From positions 124,001 to 188,000 of the forward strand of contig NZ_JBLYZJ010000001.1 of assembly GCF_048551375.1 (NCBI RefSeq): a DNA stretch of 64,000 nt, given 5' to 3'. Origin of the DNA: Faucicola sp048551375 (GTDB taxonomy: Bacteria > Pseudomonadota > Gammaproteobacteria > Pseudomonadales > Moraxellaceae). The first letter of the stretch is position 1. Each line of letters begins with the position of its first letter. The translations under genes were made by a program, and so were the position numbers. The notes beneath the pieces were generated by a model that saw nothing but the letters and a program-made list of their open reading frames with translations, made no database searches and was not told the DNA's origin. Positions 9,385-17,541 of this stretch are shown here, in pieces.

Positions 9385-9782
9385 AATCAATCAAAAATCA
9401 TCACACAAGGGAAGAACAAAGGGCTGATAAATAGCGTGAATGAAAGGCATTAACCACCTTACACATACCTATTTTGAGTAAACCCTAGAAAAATGTCATG
9501 GATTAGTATCGTCATTTAATCACTATACTCAAATGACATAAACATAAAAAAAAGACACAAAAATAAGCCTCATAGTTTAGCTTGCTTAACGTGAATTTGA
9601 TAGTATAAAACGTATTAAACTGGTAAAAAAGTCGCCATAAATAGCCGATAAACCAATGAATAACTTCCTGTTTTCTTGATAATTTATTGATGATTTTTTG
9701 ATAAAAAGCACCATTTATCCACGATTCACTTGAAAAAGCATAAACAGTTATCATTATTATTATAATAAAAAAAGGTCTTGAT
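9385..9782. other. AT-rich intergenic region between divergent genes
   Basis: About 400 bases between the rodA start and the M15 peptidase start. It must hold both promoters. I see only A/T runs and no convincing repeat, RNA gene or gene with protein-like composition. A hydrophobic antisense ORF here looks like chance. Confidence 0.5.
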
Positions 9783-10640
9783 ATGTATCTCTCAAAAAAT
9801 ATGACAAATAAGCCCATGCTACTCGGTGCAAGCCTTGCCCTATTATTCACAGGGTTAGCAGGCTGTGCCACCACCACGGTCAATCAAACCACCAGCAAAA
9901 AAGCTCCCAGCAAAAACGCATTTCCAATTTACCAGTCGAGCGTGTATCAAAGTCGCTACCCCATTCAAAATACTGTGCGTGGGGTGGTTTCGCAACAAAA
10001 ATCCTATCAAGGCTACCAAGTTGTACCAAAATATACGCCAACGCATGACGCTAGCACCAAAACCAAATTTCTCAAAACCAATAAAATTAACAGCCATAAT
10101 CCAGCCTTTAATTATTGGTTGGAAAATCAGCCCTATCATAAGCCACAAGTCCTAGCCTACCAAGGTTTTTTAGAAACCCAAGTGAATAATCTTCCGCCCA
10201 TTGACGAATTGGTCGTCAGTGCCAGAGATGCCGTCAACTGTGGCTATGAGCCGTATGAAGTTCCCCCTGTTGAGCTGTGGCGAAACATCGTACCTACTCT
10301 CCAACTGGTCGAACGCCTCAAACAACAAGGCTATTTGCCACGCTCGACCGTGATTCGCTCGGTGTATCGTAATCCCAGTCTAAACCGATGTGCAGGTGGG
10401 GCAGGCGAGAGTAAACACACGACCAATGGGGCGATTGACATTTGGATTCCTGAAAATGACGGCAATCGTTGGGCAATTGACAGCACCTTTGATGGGTTAT
10501 GTCAATTTTGGCAAAGTCAAGGGCAAGACTATAACTTTGGTTTAGGCTTATATGCGACAGGCTCGATTCACATTGACACACAAGGCTACCGCAAATGGGG
10601 AGGCAACCACAGTAGTAGCTCATCGCCTTGTCGTTTTTAG
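9783..10640 (+). CDS. M15-family peptidase lipoprotein
   Basis: A predicted periplasmic murein carboxypeptidase or D,D-peptidase-like lipoprotein of 285 residues. A lipoprotein signal ends in the lipobox LAGC (Cys near 28). A poorly conserved linker follows to about residue 130. The C-terminal M15 domain carries the zinc motif SKHTTNGAIDIWIP (S-x-H-x6-D type) and the later histidine in SIHIDTQGYRKWGG. An RSVYRNPSLN motif precedes it, as is usual in this family. ATG 9783 has AAGG upstream; ATG 9801 is an alternative. The substrate, presumably peptidoglycan stem peptides, is inferred. Confidence 0.8.
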   Translation: MYLSKNMTNKPMLLGASLALLFTGLAGCATTTVNQTTSKKAPSKNAFPIYQSSVYQSRYPIQNTVRGVVSQQKSYQGYQVVPKYTPTHDASTKTKFLKTNKINSHNPAFNYWLENQPYHKPQVLAYQGFLETQVNNLPPIDELVVSARDAVNCGYEPYEVPPVELWRNIVPTLQLVERLKQQGYLPRSTVIRSVYRNPSLNRCAGGAGESKHTTNGAIDIWIPENDGNRWAIDSTFDGLCQFWQSQGQDYNFGLGLYATGSIHIDTQGYRKWGGNHSSSSSPCRF

Positions 10641-10729
10641 GCAACGTTTTAATAGTTGTGTTTTTGATAAAATGTTTATATTATAGCCAGTTCTGATTCT
10701 GATTAAGCATTCAGTGGTTTAGGATGAAA

Positions 10730-11353
10730 ATGACAAAACAACCAATATTGTTAAATAAAGGTCTTATGTTAAAGTGGTTGGCGACTACGGTGACGTTGGC
10801 TAGCACAAGCTTGCTCGTGGGATGTGACATTCAGCCCAGTGAGTCGCACGCCAACCCCCCTGCTAGCAATATGACAGTCAATAAAACTGGCTTGGATATA
10901 CAACCGAACGCTGTTAATGCGAACGAAGGTGGCGTGACCTTGGCTGAAGCCACTGCCCCTAGAGCAAAAAGCAATGCCCAAGCAATTGCTGATAGCCTTG
11001 AAGTCAGTTATGCCAGAGCGGCCGCCCAACAAGCAAACTTATGCCCTAAATTATTGGATTTTCAATTTAAAACCCAATCCATCACCCGTGAAAATGAACA
11101 ACTTAACAAAACCAGTTGTGAATATTTTGTTTATCTCAAAGAAAAAGACACGCTTAGGGTCAAAGTCACAGGCGATATTGAAGTCCAGTTAGTTTCACCT
11201 GTGTGGTTTAACTTTGCCAATGGTGACTATATTGCCCCAAAATTTGACCGTTATACCATTCGTGTGAGCTATGATGGGACACGCTATAATCCCAAAAACC
11301 TTGATTATGATATGGTTGTGACCAAAAACCCCACCGTTAGTGAGGTTTATTAG
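10730..11353 (+). CDS. Hypothetical lipoprotein
   Basis: No family was recognised. The N-terminus is a lipoprotein signal with hydrophobic stretch WLATTVTLASTSLLVGC, the cysteine being the lipidation site. The mature part is about 175 residues, with a low-complexity Asn/Ala-rich segment, then a compact C-terminal domain containing two cysteines (NLCPKLLDF and KTSCEYFVYL) that could form a disulfide. The start is ATG 10730, because TAGGATGAAA places AGG six bases upstream; ATG 10724 is in frame. It is convergent with the M16 gene, with one base between the stops. Confidence 0.7.
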   Translation: MTKQPILLNKGLMLKWLATTVTLASTSLLVGCDIQPSESHANPPASNMTVNKTGLDIQPNAVNANEGGVTLAEATAPRAKSNAQAIADSLEVSYARAAAQQANLCPKLLDFQFKTQSITRENEQLNKTSCEYFVYLKEKDTLRVKVTGDIEVQLVSPVWFNFANGDYIAPKFDRYTIRVSYDGTRYNPKNLDYDMVVTKNPTVSEVY

Positions 11354-11354
11354 T

Positions 11355-12833
11355 TTAGGGTTGTTTTTTACCTACGGTGACAATCACAAAGCGATTTGGG
11401 TCGATAAGGGTCGCATACGCATGATTAACTTGGTTTAAATCTGCCTGTTTGACACGGTTGACATAATCGCTCAAGTAGCTATCTGGTAGCCCATAAAAGC
11501 CCATCATCCCCAACGTGCTATTAATAGAAGCATTACTGGCAAAGGTCAGTGGGAAGCTATTGATTTGACTGTCTTTGGTCAAGTCCAATTCAGTTTGGGT
11601 GACGCCTTGCTGTTTGACGCTTTTTACGACATCTAGTGTCGCTTTAATCGCTTCTTCGGCTTTTTCATTGCGTGTGGAAAATTCAATGCGATATGCCCCT
11701 GTCGCCTGCATGGGGGTCAGTCCACTATAAATACCATAGGTCAGCCCTCGTTTTTTACGAATCTCACTCATCAAACGTGCTTGAAAACCACCGCCACCAA
11801 CAATTTCATTTGCTAAAGCAAAATTGGTTTGGCGTTGTAAAGTCGTGGCGTCTGTTTGGCGTTTGTCCCCCAGTTGCCCCATGACCACCGAAGTTTGGGT
11901 GCTATCAAATGGAATATGGATGGTTTTGGCTGTCTTGAGGGGCGTTGGCTCTGGCAAGGCAGGGGCTGGCGTGCCTTTTGGCAGTTGGGCGGTGAGTTGG
12001 TTGGCGATGGCTTTGGCTTGGGTTAGGCTAAGGTCACCTGTGATGGCGATATTGGCGTTTTTTGCCACCAAATATCGTTTGGCAAAACGCTGTAAGTCCG
12101 CTGATTGAATCTGTGGAATGCTGGCTTCTGTCCCTGTGCTAGGGTGGGCATAAGGATGCTTGCCAAATATTGCCTTGGCAAAGGCTCGACTGGCAATGGT
12201 GTCGGGGTCTTCTTTGGCTTGTTGTAAGCCGACAAGGTATTGGGCTTTGGTGCGTTCGAGATTGGCTTTGGGAAAGGTGGGTTGGCTGATGATGTCGCTC
12301 ATCAAGGTTACCGCAGGGTTGAGGTATTTAGCATCACTTAAACTACGCAAACTGACGCTAAACATATCTTTATAGGCATTTGCACCAAGACTGATGCCGA
12401 GTTGTTCGCTGATTTCGGCGATTTGGTCTTCGCTAAGTTGACGTGTACCTTGGTCAAGTAGGCTTGCGGTTAGACTGGCAATGCCAAAACCACCTTTTTT
12501 AATAGTTTCATCTCGTGCCGACCCTGCATTAAAATACAGGCTGATATCCACCATTGGTAAGTTGTTGGCTTGTACAAATGCCACAGGCGTGCCATTGTCG
12601 GTGTGAAAATGCTGAATCGTTGGCAAGGTGACGGTCAGAGGTGGGGTGTTTTTTAGGCTATCCAATTTATCCAATGCCAAAATCGGTGCATTGGGGTCAA
12701 TATCTGCTGAACCGTGGGTTTCGGCTTGGCTGTTGGCAGTGTCGGCATAAGCATTTGGAAGCATGCTAATCGCCATAAGGCTGAGTGCAAGGCGTAAAAT
12801 AAATTGGCGTGGGGTAAAAGTAGGGTTTTGCAT
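11355..12833 (-). CDS. M16 family peptidase-like protein (non-catalytic partner)
   Basis: A periplasmic M16B-type protein of about 492 residues with signal peptide FILRLALSLMAISMLPNAYA. The position of the zinc-binding HxxEH is occupied by GIASLTASLLDQGT, so the catalytic residues are absent, as in the regulatory subunit of heterodimeric M16 peptidases. GGGFQARLMSEIRKKRGLTY is the conserved C-domain motif. The start is taken at ATG 12833, where GGAA sits about six bases upstream and directly begins the signal peptide; ATG 12866 is possible. It lies downstream of the catalytic M16 gene with a repeat in the gap, and probably forms a complex with it. Confidence 0.88.
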   Translation of the reverse strand: MQNPTFTPRQFILRLALSLMAISMLPNAYADTANSQAETHGSADIDPNAPILALDKLDSLKNTPPLTVTLPTIQHFHTDNGTPVAFVQANNLPMVDISLYFNAGSARDETIKKGGFGIASLTASLLDQGTRQLSEDQIAEISEQLGISLGANAYKDMFSVSLRSLSDAKYLNPAVTLMSDIISQPTFPKANLERTKAQYLVGLQQAKEDPDTIASRAFAKAIFGKHPYAHPSTGTEASIPQIQSADLQRFAKRYLVAKNANIAITGDLSLTQAKAIANQLTAQLPKGTPAPALPEPTPLKTAKTIHIPFDSTQTSVVMGQLGDKRQTDATTLQRQTNFALANEIVGGGGFQARLMSEIRKKRGLTYGIYSGLTPMQATGAYRIEFSTRNEKAEEAIKATLDVVKSVKQQGVTQTELDLTKDSQINSFPLTFASNASINSTLGMMGFYGLPDSYLSDYVNRVKQADLNQVNHAYATLIDPNRFVIVTVGKKQP

Positions 12834-12904
12834 GGGTTTTTCCAAATTATTTTTTAAATTTGACATGGTTTGACATTTATATTTACGAATACTAAACCCA
12901 AAAC

Positions 12905-12972
12905 TGTAGGGGCGTAATGCTTACGCCCTGTTTAAGATTTCACATACTGGGCGTATTCAATACGCCCCTACA
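12905..12972. repeat. Compound palindromic element with 12-bp inverted ends
   Basis: The ends TGTAGGGGCGTA (12905-12916) and TACGCCCCTACA (12961-12972) are perfect inverted repeats. Inside are two GGGCGTA/TACGCCC hairpins in tandem. It lies between the two M16 genes and could form one large or two small hairpins, affecting the stoichiometry of the pair. Confidence 0.75.
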
Positions 12973-13000
12973 ATAGATATTTATTGGGTTTGGCATAATG

Positions 13001-14500
13001 TCAGTTATTTGCGGTTGTTTTTTTACCATTAACCACATTCAGTACGGTGAGGTTGTCTTTGGTAAAATAATGTTTTGCCAATTGTTGTAAGTCATTGGCA
13101 TGAATGCTTTCTAGCACGGTTGGCAAATCGTAAATCAAGCGGTCATCCAAGCCAATACTGTTTAACCTACCAATCATTTGTGCTTGTCCGCTGATACTAT
13201 CTTGACTGTAGACCAATCCTGTCATGGTACTGGTTTTGGCACGTTGTAGTTCATTGGGCAAAATCGGCTGAGTTTTTAACGCCTCAATTTCAGCCAAAAT
13301 CGCTTGTTTGGCTTGTTCGAGGGTCACGCCTTGACGTGGCGTGGCATGAATCATCAATGCCCCATCCCCACGGTCAAAGGCACTGTAGCCACTGCCAATA
13401 GAAGCAAGAATTTGTTTATCACGCACAAGATGTTTTTCAAGGCGAGCGGATAAGCCACCATCTAGCACATCGGATAATAGTAACAGTCCATAGGCGGTTT
13501 TGGGGTCTTTGGCGGTGGTGAGGGTGGGTAAATTGTACGCCATCAGCACGCTTGGCACTTGCACAGGGAGTTCGGTGGTTTGCTCTTGATAACCTCGAAA
13601 GCCTTGCTCAGTGACACTGGGACGAGTCGGCAGGGGTTGTGGTGATAGTTTGCCAAAGTAATGTTTGACTTGAGCAAGGGCTTCTTCGGGTTTGACATCC
13701 CCCACGATGACCACGGTGGCATTGTTGGGAGCGTACCAAGTGTTGTACCAGTCTTTGAGTTGTTCTAATTTGATGGAGGCAATTTCCGTCATCGGACCTA
13801 TCACAGATTCACCTTTTGGACTGGTGGGGTACAGCATTTTACTAAATTGCTCATACGCTCGTGCGGTGGGGTTGTCATCGGTGCGTTGTCGGCGTTCTTC
13901 CATGACGACTTGCTGTTCGCTCAAAAAATCTGACTGGTTGAGCTGTAGATTCCGCATACGGTCGGCTTCTAGTTCAAGGGCAAGCCCTAAACGATTGGCA
14001 GGGAATATTTCATAATAAGCGGTATAATCATGGCTGGTAAAGGCGTTGTTGCTACCACCAAATTTGGCAATCAGTCGCTCAAAATCTGCCGATGACACAT
14101 TTTTTGTGCCTTTAAACATCATGTGTTCAAGTAAATGCGAGATACCGCCTGACTCAGTTGGCTCATCAGTCGCCCCCACATTATACCAAACTTGACTAAT
14201 CACCACAGGCGAACGGTGGTCTTCCTTGATAATCACTTTTAAGCCATTATCTAAGGTATATTGATGACGGTTGCTAGCTTGTTTTGATTGGCTTGATGGG
14301 GCGGTTTTTGCGGTCGAGTTTGTTGACACGATGGTGGGCTGTGCCAGCGTGACCATACTTACGCCCATGCCCACACCAATTGCCATGATGAGCATCAGTG
14401 GGCGAAGGGGGCTTTGGCGGATATGAGTGGCGGATAATTGTGTTGTTGTTAAGGGGGGTAAAGCGGGTTGTTTGGTATGGGTAAGTAATGAGCGTAACAT
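13001..14500 (-). CDS. M16 family zinc metallopeptidase (catalytic)
   Basis: A periplasmic M16 peptidase of 499 residues. The N-terminal hydrophobic segment PLRPLMLIMAIGVGMGVSMV acts as a signal or anchor. The inverted zinc motif HLLEHMMFKGT is intact, with the distal glutamate in the ALELEADRMRNL region. FERLIAKFGGSNNAFTSHDY and VMEERRQRTDDNPTARAYEQ are typical. The C-domain has GLSARLEKHLVRDKQ. It pairs with the downstream inactive homologue, which suggests a heterodimer resembling YmxG/PqqL-type systems. The substrate is unknown. There is no clear ribosome binding site at 14500. Confidence 0.92.
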   Translation of the reverse strand: MLRSLLTHTKQPALPPLTTTQLSATHIRQSPLRPLMLIMAIGVGMGVSMVTLAQPTIVSTNSTAKTAPSSQSKQASNRHQYTLDNGLKVIIKEDHRSPVVISQVWYNVGATDEPTESGGISHLLEHMMFKGTKNVSSADFERLIAKFGGSNNAFTSHDYTAYYEIFPANRLGLALELEADRMRNLQLNQSDFLSEQQVVMEERRQRTDDNPTARAYEQFSKMLYPTSPKGESVIGPMTEIASIKLEQLKDWYNTWYAPNNATVVIVGDVKPEEALAQVKHYFGKLSPQPLPTRPSVTEQGFRGYQEQTTELPVQVPSVLMAYNLPTLTTAKDPKTAYGLLLLSDVLDGGLSARLEKHLVRDKQILASIGSGYSAFDRGDGALMIHATPRQGVTLEQAKQAILAEIEALKTQPILPNELQRAKTSTMTGLVYSQDSISGQAQMIGRLNSIGLDDRLIYDLPTVLESIHANDLQQLAKHYFTKDNLTVLNVVNGKKTTANN

Positions 14501-14672
14501 AGATAAATCTCAAAATTTAGTCGTATTTTTTCTAAAATTTACTTATCATAACGGATAGTACGCAATAATCCTAGTATTTGGACGCATTTAACTCTAAAAT
14601 ATTCGGTTTTAATGACCACGAACAATTGACCACCAACCATCATGCCATAGCATCAACAGGGTACAATATCAT

Positions 14673-15485
14673 ATGCTAACGTTACATATATTTATCAAGG
14701 AATTGGGTGTCATTGAGCCATTGACACTCAGCATGGCATTGGCAGGCGTGTTACCTTATCAAGAATTGGGCTTATCGCAAATTGACCGTCAAGATATGCG
14801 AATTAGTAATTTAAGCTATAGTTATGATGTGTATGAAATGTCGTTGGATAGTTTTCGCCAGTTGGCTGAGATTGCCGAAAGCTACCAAAAGCTGTATAAG
14901 GTCATTGAGCATTACCAAGCACGTTTTTCACCCATGTTATTATCTGCATTAGTGGGTAGTTTGGACAATGGTTTTATGGGGTTGCTCACCACAAAAACCA
15001 GCCCTAATGCCACACCCCCAGCGATTAGTTGGTCATTGGATAAACACGAATTAAGCATGGATGAGTTAGAGCGGTTTCCTAAGCAGGCATTGGCTCAACT
15101 CAAGCAATATTTTGTCGAACCTTTTTTGATCGAAAAAGTGATATTAAGCGATGAGCCGTATGTGAATATGCGGTATATTGATGGGACAGCGGAGTTTCGT
15201 ATTTTGGTGACCATCGCTGATGTGGCATTGCCTAATGCCCAAGGCGTGTATCAATTACAACCCTTGACCTTCAACATATTTGGGCGATATGACCAAGGTT
15301 TTAATTTTAATATGGGTGCGTTACGTACTGACAAAGACCGTTATTTTTTAGCAGATAAAACCTTGAGTGACAACCGTTCGGCATATTTACAACTGATGAT
15401 TAAAAATAGCCAAGACAGCACTGGGCAAAGCTTTAGCCAACTATTAGAAGTAACCGCCAAGCCGTTTGTGCAAAGTGGCAACTAA
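14673..15485 (+). CDS. Conserved hypothetical protein upstream of ftsY
   Basis: Not recognised. It has 270 residues, no signal peptide and no clear membrane segment, and is acidic to neutral with regular amphipathic helices. Visible traits are RQLAEIAESYQKLYKVIEHY (a helical stretch), SWSLDKHELSMDELERFPK, and a beta-rich C-terminal half (YVNMRYIDGTAEFRILVTIA, LTFNIFGRYDQGFNFNMGAL). It ends about 37 bases before ftsY on the same strand, so the two may be co-transcribed. The gene looks real from composition and length. Confidence 0.72.
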   Translation: MLTLHIFIKELGVIEPLTLSMALAGVLPYQELGLSQIDRQDMRISNLSYSYDVYEMSLDSFRQLAEIAESYQKLYKVIEHYQARFSPMLLSALVGSLDNGFMGLLTTKTSPNATPPAISWSLDKHELSMDELERFPKQALAQLKQYFVEPFLIEKVILSDEPYVNMRYIDGTAEFRILVTIADVALPNAQGVYQLQPLTFNIFGRYDQGFNFNMGALRTDKDRYFLADKTLSDNRSAYLQLMIKNSQDSTGQSFSQLLEVTAKPFVQSGN

Positions 15486-15522
15486 TGATTAAAAATTCTA
15501 ACCAAAACGCATAGGCATGTTT

Positions 15523-16665
15523 ATGAATACCACCAATTTATCCCATAAAGTCGTGATTAATCCGCAAGGTAATGCAGTGTCAAATTTTGATGATGCCACC
15601 ATTCCCAATATGCCTGTGCAAAATGTGCCAATTATCTCAACTGAGCCAGCCCCACAGCCTACGCCAATAGCACAGCCCCAACCGCAACAACCACAGCCAA
15701 GCCAAACCGTATCGACTCCAACAACCGAGCCAGAACCCAAAGGCGGTTGGTTCAGTCGCATGAAAGAAGGGCTAACCAAAAGCCGTAAAAACTTCACCGA
15801 AGGCTTGACCAATATTTTGATTGGTGGCAAAGAGATTGATGACGAACTGCTTGAAGAGGTCGAAGACCAATTGCTTGTTGCGGATATTGGCGTGAATGCG
15901 ACCAATCGTATCATCAAAAACCTAACCGAACAAACCGCTCGTGGCGATTTGATTTATTCGCATTCGCTGTATAAAGCCTTACAACAGGAACTCAGCGATA
16001 TCTTGACCCCAAAAGTCGCTCCGTTAGTCATTGATACCACCAAATCACCCTTTGTGATTTTGATGGTGGGTGTGAATGGCGTGGGTAAAACCACCACCAT
16101 CGGCAAACTTGCCAAACGTCTGCAAGCTGAAGGCAAATCGGTGATGTTGGCGGCAGGGGATACCTTCCGTGCGGCTGCTACCGAACAGCTACAGGTATGG
16201 GGCGAACGTAATAATATCCCTGTGGTCGCTCAAGGGCATGGCTCGGACAGTGCTTCGGTCATTTTTGATGCCATGCAATCTGCCAAAGCACGAGGCATTG
16301 ATGTGTTGATTGCCGATACCGCAGGGCGTTTGCAAAATAAAACCAACTTGATGGAAGAACTCAAAAAAGTCATCCGTGTCATGCAAAAAGCCGACCCAAC
16401 TGCACCGCATGAGGCGATGATTGTGCTAGATGCAGGGACAGGGCAAAATGCGTTAAATCAAGTGGAAATCTTTAATGAAGCGGTGACGTTGACAGGTGTG
16501 ACCATTACCAAGCTTGATGGTACTGCTAAAGGTGGCGTGGTGTTTAACATTGCTGAAAATACCAATGTACCGATTCGCTTTATTGGCGTGGGTGAAAAAA
16601 TTGATGACTTGCGTCCGTTTAAAGCGGAAGATTTTGTTCAAGCTTTGTTTGAAAAAGATGAATAA
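15523..16665 (+). CDS. ftsY: Signal recognition particle receptor FtsY
   Basis: GTPase receptor for the signal recognition particle at the inner membrane, used in co-translational insertion. About 380 residues. A Pro/Gln-rich acidic A domain spans about 1-75, followed by the N domain (WFSRMKEGLTKSRKNFTEG). The G domain has the P-loop GVNGVGKTTTIGKLA, then DTFRAAATEQL, DTAGRLQ and TKLDGTAKGG. ATG 15523 is preferred because AGG lies seven bases upstream; ATG 15517 is in frame but too close to it. ftsE/ftsX do not follow; a repeat cluster does. Confidence 0.96.
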   Translation: MNTTNLSHKVVINPQGNAVSNFDDATIPNMPVQNVPIISTEPAPQPTPIAQPQPQQPQPSQTVSTPTTEPEPKGGWFSRMKEGLTKSRKNFTEGLTNILIGGKEIDDELLEEVEDQLLVADIGVNATNRIIKNLTEQTARGDLIYSHSLYKALQQELSDILTPKVAPLVIDTTKSPFVILMVGVNGVGKTTTIGKLAKRLQAEGKSVMLAAGDTFRAAATEQLQVWGERNNIPVVAQGHGSDSASVIFDAMQSAKARGIDVLIADTAGRLQNKTNLMEELKKVIRVMQKADPTAPHEAMIVLDAGTGQNALNQVEIFNEAVTLTGVTITKLDGTAKGGVVFNIAENTNVPIRFIGVGEKIDDLRPFKAEDFVQALFEKDE

Positions 16666-16695
16666 CTCGATTAGAGCTTGTGCAAAAATGCCATT

Positions 16696-16987
16696 TGTAG
16701 GTTGGGTCGAAGTATGAGACCCAACGTAACTTATTGGTAGCCTTGGTAGATAACCTGAGTTCGAGGTAAGAAAAATTATAAATCATTGATGTTGCTATCA
16801 TTTAAATCTCCCCCAACCCCCTCTTTACGAAAGAGGGGGCTATACCCCCATAACTTAGACTAAAACGATAGGTAAGTCCCCCTTTGAAAAAGGGGGATTT
16901 AGGGGGATTATATGGAAAATGCTAATACTTCTTATCTCGAGTTCAGGTTAGATAATGTTGGGTTTCGCAAGCTCAACCCAACCTACA
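16696..16987. repeat. Nested inverted-repeat elements (MITE-like)
   Basis: The outer ends TGTAGGTTGGGT (16696-16707) and ACCCAACCTACA (16976-16987) are perfect inverted repeats. The inner ends are TAACCTGAGTTCGAGGTAAG (from 16751) and its near-perfect inverse ending at 16950 (20 of 22 positions pair). Between them lie two hairpins, CCCCCTCTTT.. and CCCCCTTTG..., of the kind common in intergenic repeats. The arrangement looks like one element inserted inside another. The outer right arm touches the ogt start. Confidence 0.75.
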
Positions 16988-16991
16988 TCCT

Positions 16992-17537
16992 ATGAAAATA
17001 AAGCTTATGTTATCAACGACCTATCAATTATCAGATACTTTACCAACCATCACCCTTGTCGCCAAAGACGGCAAGCTGATGGCGTTAGATTGGTTTACGG
17101 TTAAAACCGAAAAAATCCTCACCAAACTCACCCAACAAGCCAAAAACATTGAGCCAAAGGATTTGGTAAACTTGGCAGTAAACACCGACAATCCTAACGC
17201 CGAAGTTTTATCCCAAACTATTAGTCAACTTGACGAATATTTGGATGGTAAACGCCAAACCTTTGATATTCCGCTAGATTTATCAACAGGCACACCCTTT
17301 CAACAAAAAGTATGGCAAGCATTATTACAAATCCCGTATGGCACAACCATCAGCTACGCCCAACTTGCCAACAATATCGGACAGCCAACTGCCTTTCGAG
17401 CGGTTGCCAATGCCAATGGCAAAAACCCGATTTCATTGATTGTGCCATGTCATCGAGTGATTGCCAGTGATGGTGGATTGGGTGGTTATACAGGTGGGGT
17501 AGGGATTAAGCAGATTTTATTGGATTTGGAACGATAA
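16992..17537 (+). CDS. ogt: Methylated-DNA--protein-cysteine methyltransferase
   Basis: Suicide repair enzyme that moves the alkyl group from O6-alkylguanine to its own cysteine. 181 residues, the usual Ogt size. The active-site motif is VPCHRVIASD (Cys153), preceded by GTTISYAQLANNIG and FRAVANANGKNP (helix-turn-helix and Asn hinge). The C-terminus GGYTGGVGIKQILLDLE is typical. The repeat element ends four bases before the start and no Shine-Dalgarno is obvious; an internal ATG at 17007 is an alternative. It is convergent with the Lon-like gene four bases away. Confidence 0.93.
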   Translation: MKIKLMLSTTYQLSDTLPTITLVAKDGKLMALDWFTVKTEKILTKLTQQAKNIEPKDLVNLAVNTDNPNAEVLSQTISQLDEYLDGKRQTFDIPLDLSTGTPFQQKVWQALLQIPYGTTISYAQLANNIGQPTAFRAVANANGKNPISLIVPCHRVIASDGGLGGYTGGVGIKQILLDLER

Positions 17538-17541
17538 TCGC

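Noticed and set aside
9512..9883. Hydrophobic minus-strand ORF between rodA and the M15 gene
   Set aside because: It overlaps the start of the peptidase gene, has no ribosome binding site and its hydrophobicity comes from AT-rich DNA.
15498..15917. Minus-strand ORF over the ftsY N-terminus
   Set aside because: Low-complexity Ser/Gly/Cys composition mirroring the Pro/Gln-rich FtsY A domain on the real strand.
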